Assembly: GCA_903885665.1 (NCBI GenBank)
Contig: CAISJL010000126.1
Location: 1 to 64,000, forward strand
Origin: an uncultured beta proteobacterium
GTDB lineage: Bacteria; Pseudomonadota; Gammaproteobacteria; Burkholderiales; SG8-41
Length of the DNA: 64,000 nucleotides
Direction: 5' to 3'
Shown here: in pieces, positions 40,453 to 49,936 of the stretch
Layout of the letters: the number at the start of each line of letters is the position of its first letter
Position numbering within the stretch: position 1 is the first letter of the stretch
Made by a program: the position numbers and the translations under genes
Notes under the pieces: generated by a model
Seen by the model: the letters and a program-made list of their open reading frames with translations, nothing else
Databases searched by the model: none
Told to the model about the DNA's origin: nothing

Positions 40453-41418
40453 ATGATTGTCAATAGTGTTGCCTATCAACAAGGGCGCGTCGTCGCACGA
40501 GTCGCCAGTCAAGATATTCACGACTATCTAGGACACGCGGACTACATCGTGTGGGTGGCCGTGCGCGACCCCGACCATGCCGAACTCGAACAATTAAAAC
40601 AAGAATTTAATCTGCAACCCCTAGCGGTTGAAGATGCCTTGCACGGCCATCAGCGGCCCAAGTTCGAAGAGTATTCAGACTCACTGTTTTTTGTGATTCA
40701 TACCGTAGAGATTGATGGCGAAGAATTGCGCATTGGTGAAATTAATATTTTTGTCACCGCGCGCTATGTCTTAACTATTCGCAAAAATAGCGATCGCAAT
40801 CTCACCGAAGTGCGCACGCGCTGCGAGAACGAACCTACCCATATGCAGTATGGTACAGGCTATATTTTGTATGCCTTAATGGATGCGATTGTTGATCGTT
40901 ACTTTCCGATTATTGATGGTATTGCCTCACAACTCGAGCACATTGAAGATCGTATTTTCGCTGGCGAATCGGCACGTCAAAACATTGAGTCCTTGTATTA
41001 TCTCAAACAACAATTAGTCACACTCAAGCACGCGACCGCGCCACTACTCGAAGCGATAGGCAAACTCTACGGCGGACGCGTGCCGGCGGTGTGCGCCGGT
41101 TTGGACGATTATTTTCGTGATGTCGCTGACCACCTAGTGCGCATTAACCAACTCATCGATGCTACACGGGACATGGTGGCTACCGCCATTTCAGTGAGCT
41201 TAGCCATGATTACCGTACAAGATACCGAAGTCACCAAACAACTGGCTGGCTACGGCGCGCTGGTCGCAGTGCCGACCATGATTGCCGGCATCTATGGCAT
41301 GAACTTTCAACATATGCCTGAACTGAGCTGGACTTGGGGCTATCCGATGGCGGTGCTCAGCATGGTGATCATTGACCTCTATTTATTTTATCGGTTTCGC
41401 AAGTCGCGGTGGCTATAG
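40453..41418 (+). CDS. corA: CorA-family magnesium/cobalt transporter
   Basis: This 321-residue CorA-type divalent-cation channel has a long cytoplasmic alpha/beta and helical domain, then two C-terminal membrane helices. The signature GMN is at about residues 282-284 (IYGMNFQHMPEL), between TM1 (LVAVPTMIAGIYGMNF) and TM2 (YPMAVLSMVIIDLYLFY). The C-terminal basic tail faces the cytoplasm. The stop overlaps the next gene's GTG start by 10 bases. Confidence 0.95.
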   Translation: MIVNSVAYQQGRVVARVASQDIHDYLGHADYIVWVAVRDPDHAELEQLKQEFNLQPLAVEDALHGHQRPKFEEYSDSLFFVIHTVEIDGEELRIGEINIFVTARYVLTIRKNSDRNLTEVRTRCENEPTHMQYGTGYILYALMDAIVDRYFPIIDGIASQLEHIEDRIFAGESARQNIESLYYLKQQLVTLKHATAPLLEAIGKLYGGRVPAVCAGLDDYFRDVADHLVRINQLIDATRDMVATAISVSLAMITVQDTEVTKQLAGYGALVAVPTMIAGIYGMNFQHMPELSWTWGYPMAVLSMVIIDLYLFYRFRKSRWL

Positions 41419-42665
41419 CCGCTAAGTCACAGGTGCGCACCGCCATTTTTGGAGGTGGCCCTGCCGGCCTAATGGCCGCTGAAGTCTTACTCGGAGCGGG
41501 TGAGTCGGTTGACCTCTATGACAGCATGCCCTCCGTTGGCCGCAAATTTTTATTAGCCGGGGTCGGTGGACTCAACCTAACACACGCTGAGCCGCAGCCG
41601 CACTTTATTCAACGCTACGGCGCGCGCGGCAGTGATCTGGGCGCGCTACTCACCGACTTTGATGCCGCCGCCATTCAAGCTTGGGCTGGTGACTTGGGCA
41701 TTGCCACTTTTGTTGGTAGCTCGCAACGTATTTTTCCCACCGCCATGAAAGCCGCACCGCTGTTGCGGGCGTGGTTACATCGCCTGCGTAGCCAGGGCTT
41801 ACGCATCCACGTCCGTCACCGCTGCTTGGGCTGGGATGGGCAGGGCGCGTGGCGGATGCAAACCCCCCACGGCGAACAAACCCTCACGAGCGCTTGTACT
41901 ATTTTGGCTTTGGGCGGCGGCAGTTGGTCACGGCTAGGCTCGGATGGCGCATGGGTGCCGTGGTTACGCCAATCAGGCGTCGCAGTGCACCCGCTCAAAC
42001 CCAGTAACTGCGGGTTTGAAGTCGCATGGCGTGCACACTTTAAAAAACGCCACGCTGGGGCCCCAGTCAAAGCCGTAAGCGCCAGCCTGACCACACCCAA
42101 GGGGGTCACCCACCAGCGCTTAGGCGAATTCACCATCAGTCACTATGGTGTCGAAGGCGGTTTAATCTACAGCCTCTCCGCAGCGCTGCGCGACACCATC
42201 GAACATTCGGGTCGCGCTACGCTACACCTAGATTTGCTACCCCACTTGAGCGCCGAGCACGTGTTGGCCGCGGTCAGTCACCCCCGCGGCTCACGCTCTC
42301 TGGCCAGTCACTTGCAAAGCCGCCTCAAAATCACTGGGGTCAAAGCCGGTCTGTTACGCGAAATATTGACGACACGCGAGCTGCTCGAACCCCATCGTAT
42401 TGCCACCACCCTTAAGGCGCTGGCCCTACCACTGATCGCAGCGCGACCACTCGATGAGGCCATTAGCAGCGCTGGCGGCGTTGACTTTAGCGCGCTCACC
42501 CCAACCCTCATGTTGCGCCAACACCCCGGCGTGTTTTGCGCCGGCGAGATGCTGGACTGGGAGGCCCCGACTGGCGGCTATCTGCTCAGTGTGTGTTTGG
42601 CAAGCGGCAGACAGGCTGGTTTAGGAGCGCTGACTTACTTAAAAATAACAAATAAAATCAATTAG
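41409..42665 (+). CDS. BaiN/HI0933-like FAD-dependent flavoprotein
   Basis: This 418-residue flavoprotein belongs to the NAD(P)/FAD-dependent oxidoreductase group around BaiN/HI0933 (the PP_4765-like subfamily). It has the FAD-binding motif AIFGGGPAGLMAAEVLLGAG at residues 13-32, the VGRKFLLAGVGGLNLTHAE segment typical of the group, TILALGGGSWSRLGSDG in the middle, and the C-terminal FCAGEMLDWEAPTGGYLLSVCLASG. The reaction is not established. It begins with GTG inside the end of corA, suggesting co-expression but not a shared function. Confidence 0.88.
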   Translation: MAIAAKSQVRTAIFGGGPAGLMAAEVLLGAGESVDLYDSMPSVGRKFLLAGVGGLNLTHAEPQPHFIQRYGARGSDLGALLTDFDAAAIQAWAGDLGIATFVGSSQRIFPTAMKAAPLLRAWLHRLRSQGLRIHVRHRCLGWDGQGAWRMQTPHGEQTLTSACTILALGGGSWSRLGSDGAWVPWLRQSGVAVHPLKPSNCGFEVAWRAHFKKRHAGAPVKAVSASLTTPKGVTHQRLGEFTISHYGVEGGLIYSLSAALRDTIEHSGRATLHLDLLPHLSAEHVLAAVSHPRGSRSLASHLQSRLKITGVKAGLLREILTTRELLEPHRIATTLKALALPLIAARPLDEAISSAGGVDFSALTPTLMLRQHPGVFCAGEMLDWEAPTGGYLLSVCLASGRQAGLGALTYLKITNKIN

Positions 42666-42701
42666 TTAATTATTTAGTTAACTATTTGATTGATTGATTA
42701 A

Positions 42702-43874
42702 CTATTCGGCAGTCTTGCTAGAGGCACCCGCCATCAACAAATGCTCCAGAGTGCGCAGATAGATCGCCGGCAAGGTCTCCACTTCGATCACGGGAAGCCG
42801 TTCATTCACCTGATGAATTGTGGCATTGGTCGGGCCAAACTCCACCACTTGCGGACAAATATCGGCAATAAAGCGACCATCTGAAGTGCCGCCAGTGGTC
42901 GATAACTCGGTCTCAATTTTCATCACATCGCGGATTGCTGCGGCTATGGCGTCGACCAAATCGCCTTTTGGCGTCAAGAACGGCCGACCATCTTGGCGCC
43001 ACACTAAATCATGCGCCACGTCATGTTTATTCAAAATCCCCTCGACTCGCGTCTGTAGCGATTCTGCCGAACTGGCGGTGGAGTGACGAAAATTAAACTG
43101 CACTTGGGCGGTGCCGGGGATGACATTGTTGGCGCCAGTGCCCGCATTAAAGTTGGAGATTTGCCAAGTGGTGGGTGGAAAATACTCGTTACCCCGATCC
43201 CACTCGATGGTCGCCATCTCGGCAATTGCTGCCGCTACCATGTGTATGGGATTAGCCGCCAAGTGAGGATAAGCCACATGGCCTTGCACGCCCTTCACCG
43301 TCAATATACCCGTGAGTGAGCCACGCCGACCATTTTTAATCATATCGCCCAATTGCTTAACCGAGGTGGGCTCGCCCACAATACAGTAATCCAAACGTTC
43401 ACCACGATGCGCTAAGGTCTCGACCACCCGCACCGTGCCATCGGTTGCTGGCCCTTCTTCGTCAGAGGTAAACATCACCGCCAATGAGCCAGGATGATCC
43501 GGATGTGCCCGCACAAAATCACGCAACGCAATCACAAACGCGGCAATCGAGGTTTTCATATCGGAGGCGCCACGACCGTGTAACACCCCATCTTTAATGG
43601 TAGGGGTAAACGGATCAATATCCCAGCTGGACAAAGGTCCGGTGGGCACCACATCGGTGTGTCCAGCAAAGCACACCAAGGGTGCGGCCGTGCCACGGCG
43701 CGCCCATAAATTGGTGACGCCGTTACCGGTAATCCATTCGCAGTGAAAACCCAAGGGCTCTAAATGCGCGGCGACAATCTCTAAACAACCGGCGTCCTCC
43801 GGTGATACCGAGTGACGCGCAATTAATTGTTGAGTCAATTCTAAGGCAGTGATATCCACGGCAGGCTCTTTCAT
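42702..43874 (-). CDS. dapE: Succinyl-diaminopimelate desuccinylase
   Basis: DapE is the di-zinc M20 hydrolase that makes LL-diaminopimelate for lysine and peptidoglycan. The motifs fit: [16 protein letters not shown] with the first metal His, [15 protein letters not shown] with the bridging Asp, and [15 protein letters not shown] with the catalytic and metal Glu pair. [18 protein letters not shown] lies near the C terminus. I place the start at the ATG at 43874 (390 residues); an in-frame GTG at 43904 would add a hydrophobic stretch absent from the family. Neither has a clear Shine-Dalgarno. Confidence 0.95.
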   Translation of the reverse strand: MKEPAVDITALELTQQLIARHSVSPEDAGCLEIVAAHLEPLGFHCEWITGNGVTNLWARRGTAAPLVCFAGHTDVVPTGPLSSWDIDPFTPTIKDGVLHGRGASDMKTSIAAFVIALRDFVRAHPDHPGSLAVMFTSDEEGPATDGTVRVVETLAHRGERLDYCIVGEPTSVKQLGDMIKNGRRGSLTGILTVKGVQGHVAYPHLAANPIHMVAAAIAEMATIEWDRGNEYFPPTTWQISNFNAGTGANNVIPGTAQVQFNFRHSTASSAESLQTRVEGILNKHDVAHDLVWRQDGRPFLTPKGDLVDAIAAAIRDVMKIETELSTTGGTSDGRFIADICPQVVEFGPTNATIHQVNERLPVIEVETLPAIYLRTLEHLLMAGASSKTAE

Positions 43875-44153
43875 GAACAAAAAAACAACACAGATGACAA
43901 ACACAAAAAATACATTGCAGCCAATGCCGGTATTCTAATCAGCCCAGCGCACTGCGTCACCCTAGGATTTAGCCTAGAACTTAAAGCCTAGAACTTGAAA
44001 CCCAGAGCCCAAAGCCCAAAGCATCCAGTCCTGGGACCAAAACGCCTGAATTCATCAAAAACCCCTCACTCAGGGTTCATCGGCCCACAGCAAATCACCA
44101 TCTTAGCAAAGAGTAGGTAAAATCAACGCCTGATCAACTGCTATCCTGTCATT

Positions 44154-45161
44154 ATGAACCCACCTACGACCTTACTCATCTCCCACGGACTCGAACAGCG
44201 GCGCGGCCACGAAATCACCGCCCTCGCCACCTCTCTTGGCATGACACTCGAATTCATCGTCTTACCGAGCGACCCCGAAGCCCGCCTGAATGAAACTGAT
44301 TGCGCCCGTATCGACTTGGCGTTTTTTTCAAATGATATTTTCCCCAAACACTCACGCCAATTCTTCTCTACCGTACGCAAAGCTCCACGCCTGCGCTGGC
44401 TACAAGTGTTTAATGCCGGAGTCGATCATCCCATCTACAGCGAAATGATCGAACGCGGCGCCCAACTCACCACCGCTGCCGGCACCACCGCTGTGCCCAT
44501 TGCCCAAGCCGCGATTGCGGGGCTGTTAATGCTGGCGCGTAACTTCCCGCGTTGGCTGACCGCGCAACGCGAACATCGCTGGGATCCGGTGCCACCGCAC
44601 CAATTCCCACGCGATCTTGCTGGACAAACTGCGTTAGTGGTCGGCTTCGGTGCTATCGGTCAGGAGTTTGGACGACTCGCCCGCGCCCTAGGTCTGCGCG
44701 TCATCGGCGTGCGGCGCAGCCCCCTTCGCCCAGAAGATCAGGTTGATGCACTGTATCCACCGCAGCAACTCGACAGCCTATTGCCCCAAGCCGATTGGCT
44801 GGTCATCGCTACCCCACTCACCGCACAGACTCGCGGTTTAATAAACGCCAGCCGCCTCGCCGCCCTACCCCAAGGCGCGCGGGTCATCAACGTCGGCCGC
44901 GGTGAGATCATCGATGAGCCAGCGCTCATCTCACAATTGCAATCCGGTCATTTAGGTGGTGCTTACTTGGATGTTTTTGCTACCGAACCCCTGCCCACTG
45001 ACTCACCCCTGTGGCAATTGCCGAATGTACTGATTTCACCGCATAATTCCGCTGCCGCCCAAGGTAATGAAGAACGGGTCTACCAACTGTTTCTAAAAAA
45101 CTTAAGCGCACTCCACCGTGGCGTGCCTCTGACCAATCTTGCCAGCCTTAGCGACGCTTAA
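44154..45161 (+). CDS. D-2-hydroxyacid dehydrogenase
   Basis: This 335-residue NAD(P)-dependent D-isomer-specific 2-hydroxyacid dehydrogenase has the nucleotide motif VVGFGAIGQEFGRLA, Arg in INVGRGEIIDEPAL, the Glu in VFATEPLPTDSPLW and the catalytic His in ISPHNSA. The N-terminal domain (residues 1-105) is of the glyoxylate/hydroxypyruvate reductase sort, but the natural substrate is open. It is followed 27 bases later by a Bug receptor gene, so a role in reducing or oxidising the imported hydroxyacid or oxoacid is plausible. Confidence 0.93.
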   Translation: MNPPTTLLISHGLEQRRGHEITALATSLGMTLEFIVLPSDPEARLNETDCARIDLAFFSNDIFPKHSRQFFSTVRKAPRLRWLQVFNAGVDHPIYSEMIERGAQLTTAAGTTAVPIAQAAIAGLLMLARNFPRWLTAQREHRWDPVPPHQFPRDLAGQTALVVGFGAIGQEFGRLARALGLRVIGVRRSPLRPEDQVDALYPPQQLDSLLPQADWLVIATPLTAQTRGLINASRLAALPQGARVINVGRGEIIDEPALISQLQSGHLGGAYLDVFATEPLPTDSPLWQLPNVLISPHNSAAAQGNEERVYQLFLKNLSALHRGVPLTNLASLSDA

Positions 45162-45188
45162 CAACGCCACTAACACCCAAGGAATAAA

Positions 45189-46172
45189 ATGAAAAATATC
45201 AATAAAATCAATAAGTTGTTTATTTCTGGCCTGCTTCTGGGCGTAAGCCTCTGTGCAGGTCTCGCCACCGCACAACAATGGCCAACCCGCCCGGTGCGGG
45301 TAATCGTGCCCTACGCCCCCGGTGGCAATACTGACTTTACCGCGCGCTCGGTCAGCACCAAGCTCACCGAAATGTGGGGCCAGCAAGTGATCGTCGACAA
45401 CCGCCCCGGTGGCGCAACCAATATTGGCTCGGAAATTGTCGCCAAAGCCCCCGCAGACGGTTACTTATTGTTAATGGGTGGCGCCTCCAACGCAGTCAAT
45501 ATGACCCTCTACGCCAAGCCGCCATATGACACGCTACGTGATTTCACCCCCGTATTGTGGTGCGTACAAGGGGCCAATTTATTAGTAGTGCACCCCTCTG
45601 TACCGGCTAAAAATCTCAAAGCGCTGATTGCCTTAGCCAAAACCCAACCCGGCAAACTCAACTTTGGTTCCTCTGGTCTGGGTAGCTCGAATCAAATGGC
45701 TGGCGAATTATTTAAAGTGATGGCGGGTATTAATATTGTGCATATTCCCTACAAAGGCAATGCGCCCTCGATCGTGGATGCTATCGCCGGTAATGTCGAA
45801 ATGGTCTTCAGCGGTGTGCCTGCCTTGATTCCCCATATCAAATCACAACGTCTGCGCGCAATTGCGATCAGCAGTCTTGAACGCTTTCCAGCGGTAGCGG
45901 ATATCCCCACCTTTGATGAATCAGGTCTCAAAGGCTATGAAGCGAGCAACTGGTTTGGACTGATAGCGCCGATTAAAACCCCGCGCGAGATCATCACCAA
46001 AATTAACACCGACGGCAATAAAGCGCTGGCAGCACAAGATATCAAAACCCGTTTTGAGAGTGACGGCTTAATTCCGAAAGGCGGCAGTCCTGCTGACTTT
46101 GATAAATTTATTCGCTCAGAAATCAGCAAATATGAGCGCGTGATCAAAGCAGCCAAAATTACGCAACTGTAA
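45189..46172 (+). CDS. Bug/TctC-family substrate-binding protein 3
   Basis: This orphan tripartite-tricarboxylate receptor has 327 residues. The signal peptide (KLFISGLLLGVSLCAGLATA) is cleaved before QQWPTRPVRVIVPYAPGGNTDF, a classical Bug opening. DNRPGGATNIGSEIVAKA, the loop VHIPYKGNAPSIVDAIAGNVEM and a C-terminal EISKYERVIKAAKI follow. The first codons carry an iterated AATCAATAA word giving KNINKINK. It probably shares a transcript with the upstream 2-hydroxyacid dehydrogenase. Confidence 0.93.
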   Translation: MKNINKINKLFISGLLLGVSLCAGLATAQQWPTRPVRVIVPYAPGGNTDFTARSVSTKLTEMWGQQVIVDNRPGGATNIGSEIVAKAPADGYLLLMGGASNAVNMTLYAKPPYDTLRDFTPVLWCVQGANLLVVHPSVPAKNLKALIALAKTQPGKLNFGSSGLGSSNQMAGELFKVMAGINIVHIPYKGNAPSIVDAIAGNVEMVFSGVPALIPHIKSQRLRAIAISSLERFPAVADIPTFDESGLKGYEASNWFGLIAPIKTPREIITKINTDGNKALAAQDIKTRFESDGLIPKGGSPADFDKFIRSEISKYERVIKAAKITQL

Positions 46173-46495
46173 TGATCTCACTCAAACTATACACATCTCA
46201 TATCCAGCGCATCCACTACGGTAAGCGTTCAGACCTCGCTATGCATATCTTGAACTTCGCTCAACGCCTACCATGGCTCGCTATCGGTATAACCGCTATC
46301 GCGCTACTTACCGCTACGGTACGCGCACAATCATGGTAGCCGCAACGCCATATCGAACGGGTAGTGCGCCTTAAGCTTACAACCCCAAACGTCAACCCAA
46401 TACCCTCGATAGCCGTTAAACTATCTATTACAATCGCAAACCGAGTTCACCCTTGCGACATTCTGACCAACCCAAGATCTATAGGAGTATTTAAA
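46173..46495. other. Intergenic stretch containing a receptor-gene remnant
   Basis: The only notable content is the 32-residue signal-peptide-like frame at 46241-46339, described separately, and the AGGAG ribosome-binding site of the next gene at about 46480. No other gene is supported. Confidence 0.5.
46241..46339 (+). pseudogene. Signal-peptide remnant of a Bug receptor (or tiny secreted peptide)
   Basis: A 32-codon frame has a short polar start (MHILNFAQR), a hydrophobic core (LAIGITAIALLTATV) and ends R-A-Q-S-W before TAG. Bug receptors typically run from such a signal peptide straight into A-Q-x-W-P-x-R-P. Here the frame stops exactly after the W, and the bases that follow (reading P-Q-R past the stop) could be the decayed continuation. 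It lies 68 bases after an intact Bug gene. I read it as the surviving 5' end of a deleted fifth receptor. A real micro-peptide cannot be excluded, but no good ribosome-binding site is seen. Confidence 0.5.
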
Positions 46496-46987
46496 ATGAA
46501 TCGTCTTAGCAAACTGGCCATACTGGCCGCTGCATCGCTGAGTTCCATCGCCATTGCGCAACCATACCCTGCGCCCATGGGTGCACAGCCGTATTCTGGC
46601 GGTGGGCAGCCCTATTCTGGTGGTGGACAATCCGGTGGTGACTATGCCCAAGTCATTGATAGGCGTCCCAATCTGGTAACCGTACAGCAACGCCAATGCC
46701 AGCAACGTGAAGTCATGCGCGAAGGCTCGAACAACGGTGGCGTGCTTGGTGCTTTAGCCGGTGGTGTCATCGGCAGCACTCTGGGTAGCAATAAGCGCGA
46801 CCACGCTGCTGGTGCCGCGATTGGTGCTATTGGTGGCGCACTCATTGGTAATGAAATTAGCAACCGCAATAATCCACAACAAACCGAAGTTCGCGACGTC
46901 TGCCAACTCGTGCCCGTGACCGTACAGCAAGGTGAAGCCGTGACCTTCAGCTACAGAGGTCGCACTTTTACCCAATTTTTTCAATAA
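46496..46987 (+). CDS. Glycine-zipper 2TM-domain envelope protein
   Basis: This 163-residue exported protein has a signal peptide (KLAILAAASLSSIAIAQ), then a repeat PYSGGGQPYSGGGQ, then a glycine-zipper segment GVLGALAGGVIGSTLGSN and GAAIGAIGGALIGNEI, as in the 17 kDa surface-antigen/glycine-zipper 2TM family. The C-terminal part contains DVCQLVPVTVQQGEAVTFSYRGRTFTQ. No lipobox Cys is evident. The start at 46496 follows AGGAG at a suitable distance; an in-frame upstream start at 46364 would bury the signal peptide. The role is unknown but probably structural in the outer membrane or periplasm. Confidence 0.85.
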   Translation: MNRLSKLAILAAASLSSIAIAQPYPAPMGAQPYSGGGQPYSGGGQSGGDYAQVIDRRPNLVTVQQRQCQQREVMREGSNNGGVLGALAGGVIGSTLGSNKRDHAAGAAIGAIGGALIGNEISNRNNPQQTEVRDVCQLVPVTVQQGEAVTFSYRGRTFTQFFQ

Positions 46988-47028
46988 GTTAGACATTTTG
47001 TAGCAGCCCCACACCAAGGAACGCACGC

Positions 47029-47805
47029 ATGAGCACACTTGTTGTCATTACCGAGCAACCCGCCCCAGGCGTTGGCTTGATCAGAATCAATCGCCCCGAG
47101 GCTCGTAATGCGCTCAACATGGCGGTGCGTCAACTCATCGCGCAACACTTAAGCGCGATGGCAGACGACGACGACATTCGTGCCATTGTGCTCACCGGCA
47201 ATGAAAAAGCTTTTGCCGCCGGCGCCGATATCAAAGAAATGGCCGAAGCCAGTACCATCGATATGCTATTGCGAGGCACGCAAAAACTCTGGCGCACCAT
47301 TTATGCCTGCCCCAAGCCAGTGATTGCCGCGGTCAATGGCTTTGCCTTGGGCGGCGGATGCGAATTAGCGATGACCTGCGACATCATCATCGCCGGCGAG
47401 ACTGCGAAGTTTGGTCAACCTGAAGTCAAAATTGGCATCATCCCTGGTGGCGGTGGCACCCAACGACTACCTCGCACTATCGGTAAATATCAGGCCATGC
47501 GCTATGTATTGACCGGTGATTTATTTGGTGCGCGTGATGCCTGGCAAATGGGCCTAGTGAGCGAAGTAGTCGCTGATGCAGAAGTCGAATCGCGGGCAGT
47601 AGCCATGGCCGCACAAATTGCTGAGCTGCCCCCACTCGCCATTGAGCAAAGCAAAGAATCTATCTTACGTGGCATGGATGCGTCCCTAGAAACAGGCCTC
47701 ACCCTAGAGACACGTACTCTACAAATGCTGTTTGCCTCGCAAGATCAAAAAGAAGGCATGGCAGCATTTATCGAAAAACGCAAACCAAAGTTTATCGGGC
47801 GTTAA
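47029..47805 (+). CDS. Enoyl-CoA hydratase (crotonase family)
   Basis: This 258-residue crotonase has both catalytic glutamates: one in GGGCELAMTCDII and one in FGQPEVKIGIIPGGGGTQRL. The oxyanion-hole segment AFAAGADIKEM is intact, so ordinary hydration of enoyl-CoA is expected. The sequence resembles PaaF-type enoyl-CoA hydratases. AAGGA lies upstream of the ATG. A Bug gene follows after a 114-base gap that contains an ATTCGCTA/TAGCGAAT inverted repeat. Confidence 0.94.
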   Translation: MSTLVVITEQPAPGVGLIRINRPEARNALNMAVRQLIAQHLSAMADDDDIRAIVLTGNEKAFAAGADIKEMAEASTIDMLLRGTQKLWRTIYACPKPVIAAVNGFALGGGCELAMTCDIIIAGETAKFGQPEVKIGIIPGGGGTQRLPRTIGKYQAMRYVLTGDLFGARDAWQMGLVSEVVADAEVESRAVAMAAQIAELPPLAIEQSKESILRGMDASLETGLTLETRTLQMLFASQDQKEGMAAFIEKRKPKFIGR

Positions 47806-47919
47806 GTAGGCGCTATTCGCTACCGCCGCTTATTTGTGGCCTGTGGCAATAGCGAATCAGGAGGGTGTAGCCTCGTATGATATTATCGACTGGATTAATA
47901 CGCTAGAGGAGTAACATTC

Positions 47920-48891
47920 ATGCGACAACTAACTTGCGTACTCACGTTTCTTACGGCTTCGCTATCGGCCGTTGGCTTCAACTGTGATGCACAGACCTAT
48001 CCAAATAAACCAGTCAGAATCGTTGTCCCAGTCGCCGCGGGCGGCCCTACCGATATTCTCACACGCACACTTAGTCAAAAATTTGCTGAAACGTGGGGTC
48101 AACAAGTATTGGTTGAAAACCGCGCTGGTGGTGGTAGTAATATTGGTTTCGAATTCGTCTCAAAGTCTGCAGCAGACGGCTATACCCTGTTAATGGCACA
48201 GCCCGCATTTACGGTTAATGTCAGCTTATATAAAAATCTGCCCTACGACCCGCTACGTGATTTTGTGACCATAAGCTTAGCTGCTACTTATCCAATGCTT
48301 TTGGTTTCTCACCCCTCAATGCCAGCGCGCTCCATTAAAGAACTGGTGAACTTAGCTAAGACCAAACCGGGACGGCTGAGTATCGCATCCTCCGGTAACG
48401 GTACTACTGCGCATCTCGCAGTGGAATGGTTCAATACACTAGCCAATATTCGTCTAACGCATATCCCCTACAAGGGGGCGGCTCCAGCCACCGTTGACCT
48501 ACTCGGTGGTCATGTTGATTTAGCTTTTGTGAGTCCACCCACAGTACTCACAGCAATTCAACAGCGCCGCCTGACGGCGCTAGCAATCACTGGTAGTGCA
48601 CGTCATGCATTACTGGCAGGTGTTCCCACTTTTATCGAGTCTGGGTTTCCCGAATTTATCGTCATGGGTTGGTATGGATTAGTTGCACCAGCCGGTACGC
48701 CGCGCGATATAGTGAATATCGTGCGCGCTGAAGTCGTCAAGGCCTTAGCCGCGGGCGATATTAAAGAAAAACTCCACGCACTCGGTCTCGATCCAGTAGG
48801 CAGCACTCCCGAACAATTCACCACACTACTCAAAGATGAGGTCTCGCGCTGGGCGAAAGTAGTCAAGGCATCTGGTGCTAAACCAGATTAA
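47920..48891 (+). CDS. Bug/TctC-family substrate-binding protein 4
   Basis: This fourth orphan tripartite-tricarboxylate receptor of the window has 323 residues. The signal peptide ends near NCDA, before QTYPNKPVRIVVPVAAGGPTDILTR. ENRAGGGSNIGFEFVSKS and the loop THIPYKGAAPATVDLLGGHVDLAF are typical. The P-V-A-A-G-G ligand loop differs from the P-Y-A-P-G-G of receptors 2 and 3, so the ligand may differ. It is followed 12 bases later by an alpha/beta-hydrolase-fold gene on the same strand. Confidence 0.93.
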   Translation: MRQLTCVLTFLTASLSAVGFNCDAQTYPNKPVRIVVPVAAGGPTDILTRTLSQKFAETWGQQVLVENRAGGGSNIGFEFVSKSAADGYTLLMAQPAFTVNVSLYKNLPYDPLRDFVTISLAATYPMLLVSHPSMPARSIKELVNLAKTKPGRLSIASSGNGTTAHLAVEWFNTLANIRLTHIPYKGAAPATVDLLGGHVDLAFVSPPTVLTAIQQRRLTALAITGSARHALLAGVPTFIESGFPEFIVMGWYGLVAPAGTPRDIVNIVRAEVVKALAAGDIKEKLHALGLDPVGSTPEQFTTLLKDEVSRWAKVVKASGAKPD

Positions 48892-48903
48892 CTGAGAACA
48901 CGC

Positions 48904-49725
48904 ATGAAACACCATATCGATATTGCCACTGGCGTTACTCTCGCTTATTCGCTAGACGACTTTACCGATCCATGGTGTGAGGCCGAGACCATCATCCTTG
49001 TACATGGCATTGCAGAAAGCGGTGAAGCATGGCGCGGCTGGGTTCCCCATCTGGCACGACAATACAAAGTTATCCGTTTGGATCTGCGCGGATTCGGTGA
49101 CTCCACGCCCATGCCGCTTAACTACGACTGGTCAATCGCAGCACTAGCCGATGATCTTGATGCATTCATCACGGGCCTGGGCCTAACACGCGTGCATCTG
49201 GTTGGCGCTAAACTCGGCGGTCTCGTCACCATGAAATTTGCAGCGACGCGGCCCAACAAGGTGCATACCTTAATTGTCTCTGGCGCGACGATCAAACTAG
49301 ATTTTCTGGCGCCGTCCATCCCTGAAAAAGTACGCCGTATGGAGCAGGACAGCATACGCGCGTGGGCCGAATCGACCATGCGTGAACGCATGGGAACTGG
49401 CTTGCCTTCCATTGCGGTGACTTGGTGGATAGACCACATGGGTCGGGCACCGAAAGCGTCGGTGCTAGGAATCTACCGTATGCTCGCCAGTGTAGATATC
49501 ACACCCGACATCCCGCTTATTAAAGCGCCCACCCTGGTGATGACCTCAACTAACAGTGGCTACTATGGCTCAACTCAAGAATTCAGCAACTGGCAGAAAA
49601 ACATTCCAAACTCCGAACTAGTTCTAATCCCCGGCGACTCTTACCATATCTCTGCATCTTATCCCGATGCCTGCGCAAACCAAGCCGCGCAATTTCTCGC
49701 ACGACAGCAACAGAAAAACAACTAG
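48904..49725 (+). CDS. Alpha/beta-hydrolase-fold protein lacking the nucleophile
   Basis: This 273-residue protein has the alpha/beta-hydrolase fold. The oxyanion strand IILVHGIAESGEAWRGW, LDLRGFGDS and the elbow HLVGAKLGGLVTM are present. At the elbow, G-x-S-x-G reads G101-A-K103-L-G105, so the Ser nucleophile is replaced by Lys. The acid region (TLVMTSTNSGYYG) lacks the usual Asp, while a His remains at 248. It may act on a substrate without a covalent step, or be a binding protein. It forms a two-gene unit with the Bug receptor just upstream. Confidence 0.85.
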   Translation: MKHHIDIATGVTLAYSLDDFTDPWCEAETIILVHGIAESGEAWRGWVPHLARQYKVIRLDLRGFGDSTPMPLNYDWSIAALADDLDAFITGLGLTRVHLVGAKLGGLVTMKFAATRPNKVHTLIVSGATIKLDFLAPSIPEKVRRMEQDSIRAWAESTMRERMGTGLPSIAVTWWIDHMGRAPKASVLGIYRMLASVDITPDIPLIKAPTLVMTSTNSGYYGSTQEFSNWQKNIPNSELVLIPGDSYHISASYPDACANQAAQFLARQQQKNN

Positions 49726-49936
49726 GCGCATGACGATTCCATTACATACTGTGATGATATTGTCATTAAATGATCAGTATCGCTGCGACACCCCAGCCCT
49801 AAAGTTCTAAGTACTACGGTCGATCCTCTACAATGCGCATTTATTTAATATGCATTGCATTGCGCCCGTACGTGGGCTTTGCACTAGTGGGCTTTGGTTT
49901 TTTAATTTTTTTAATTTTCTTAATTTTTGCATAGCG

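Noticed and set aside
46364..46495. An upstream extension of the glycine-zipper protein
   Set aside because: It would place 44 polar residues before a good signal peptide. The ATG at 46496 has a proper AGGAG.
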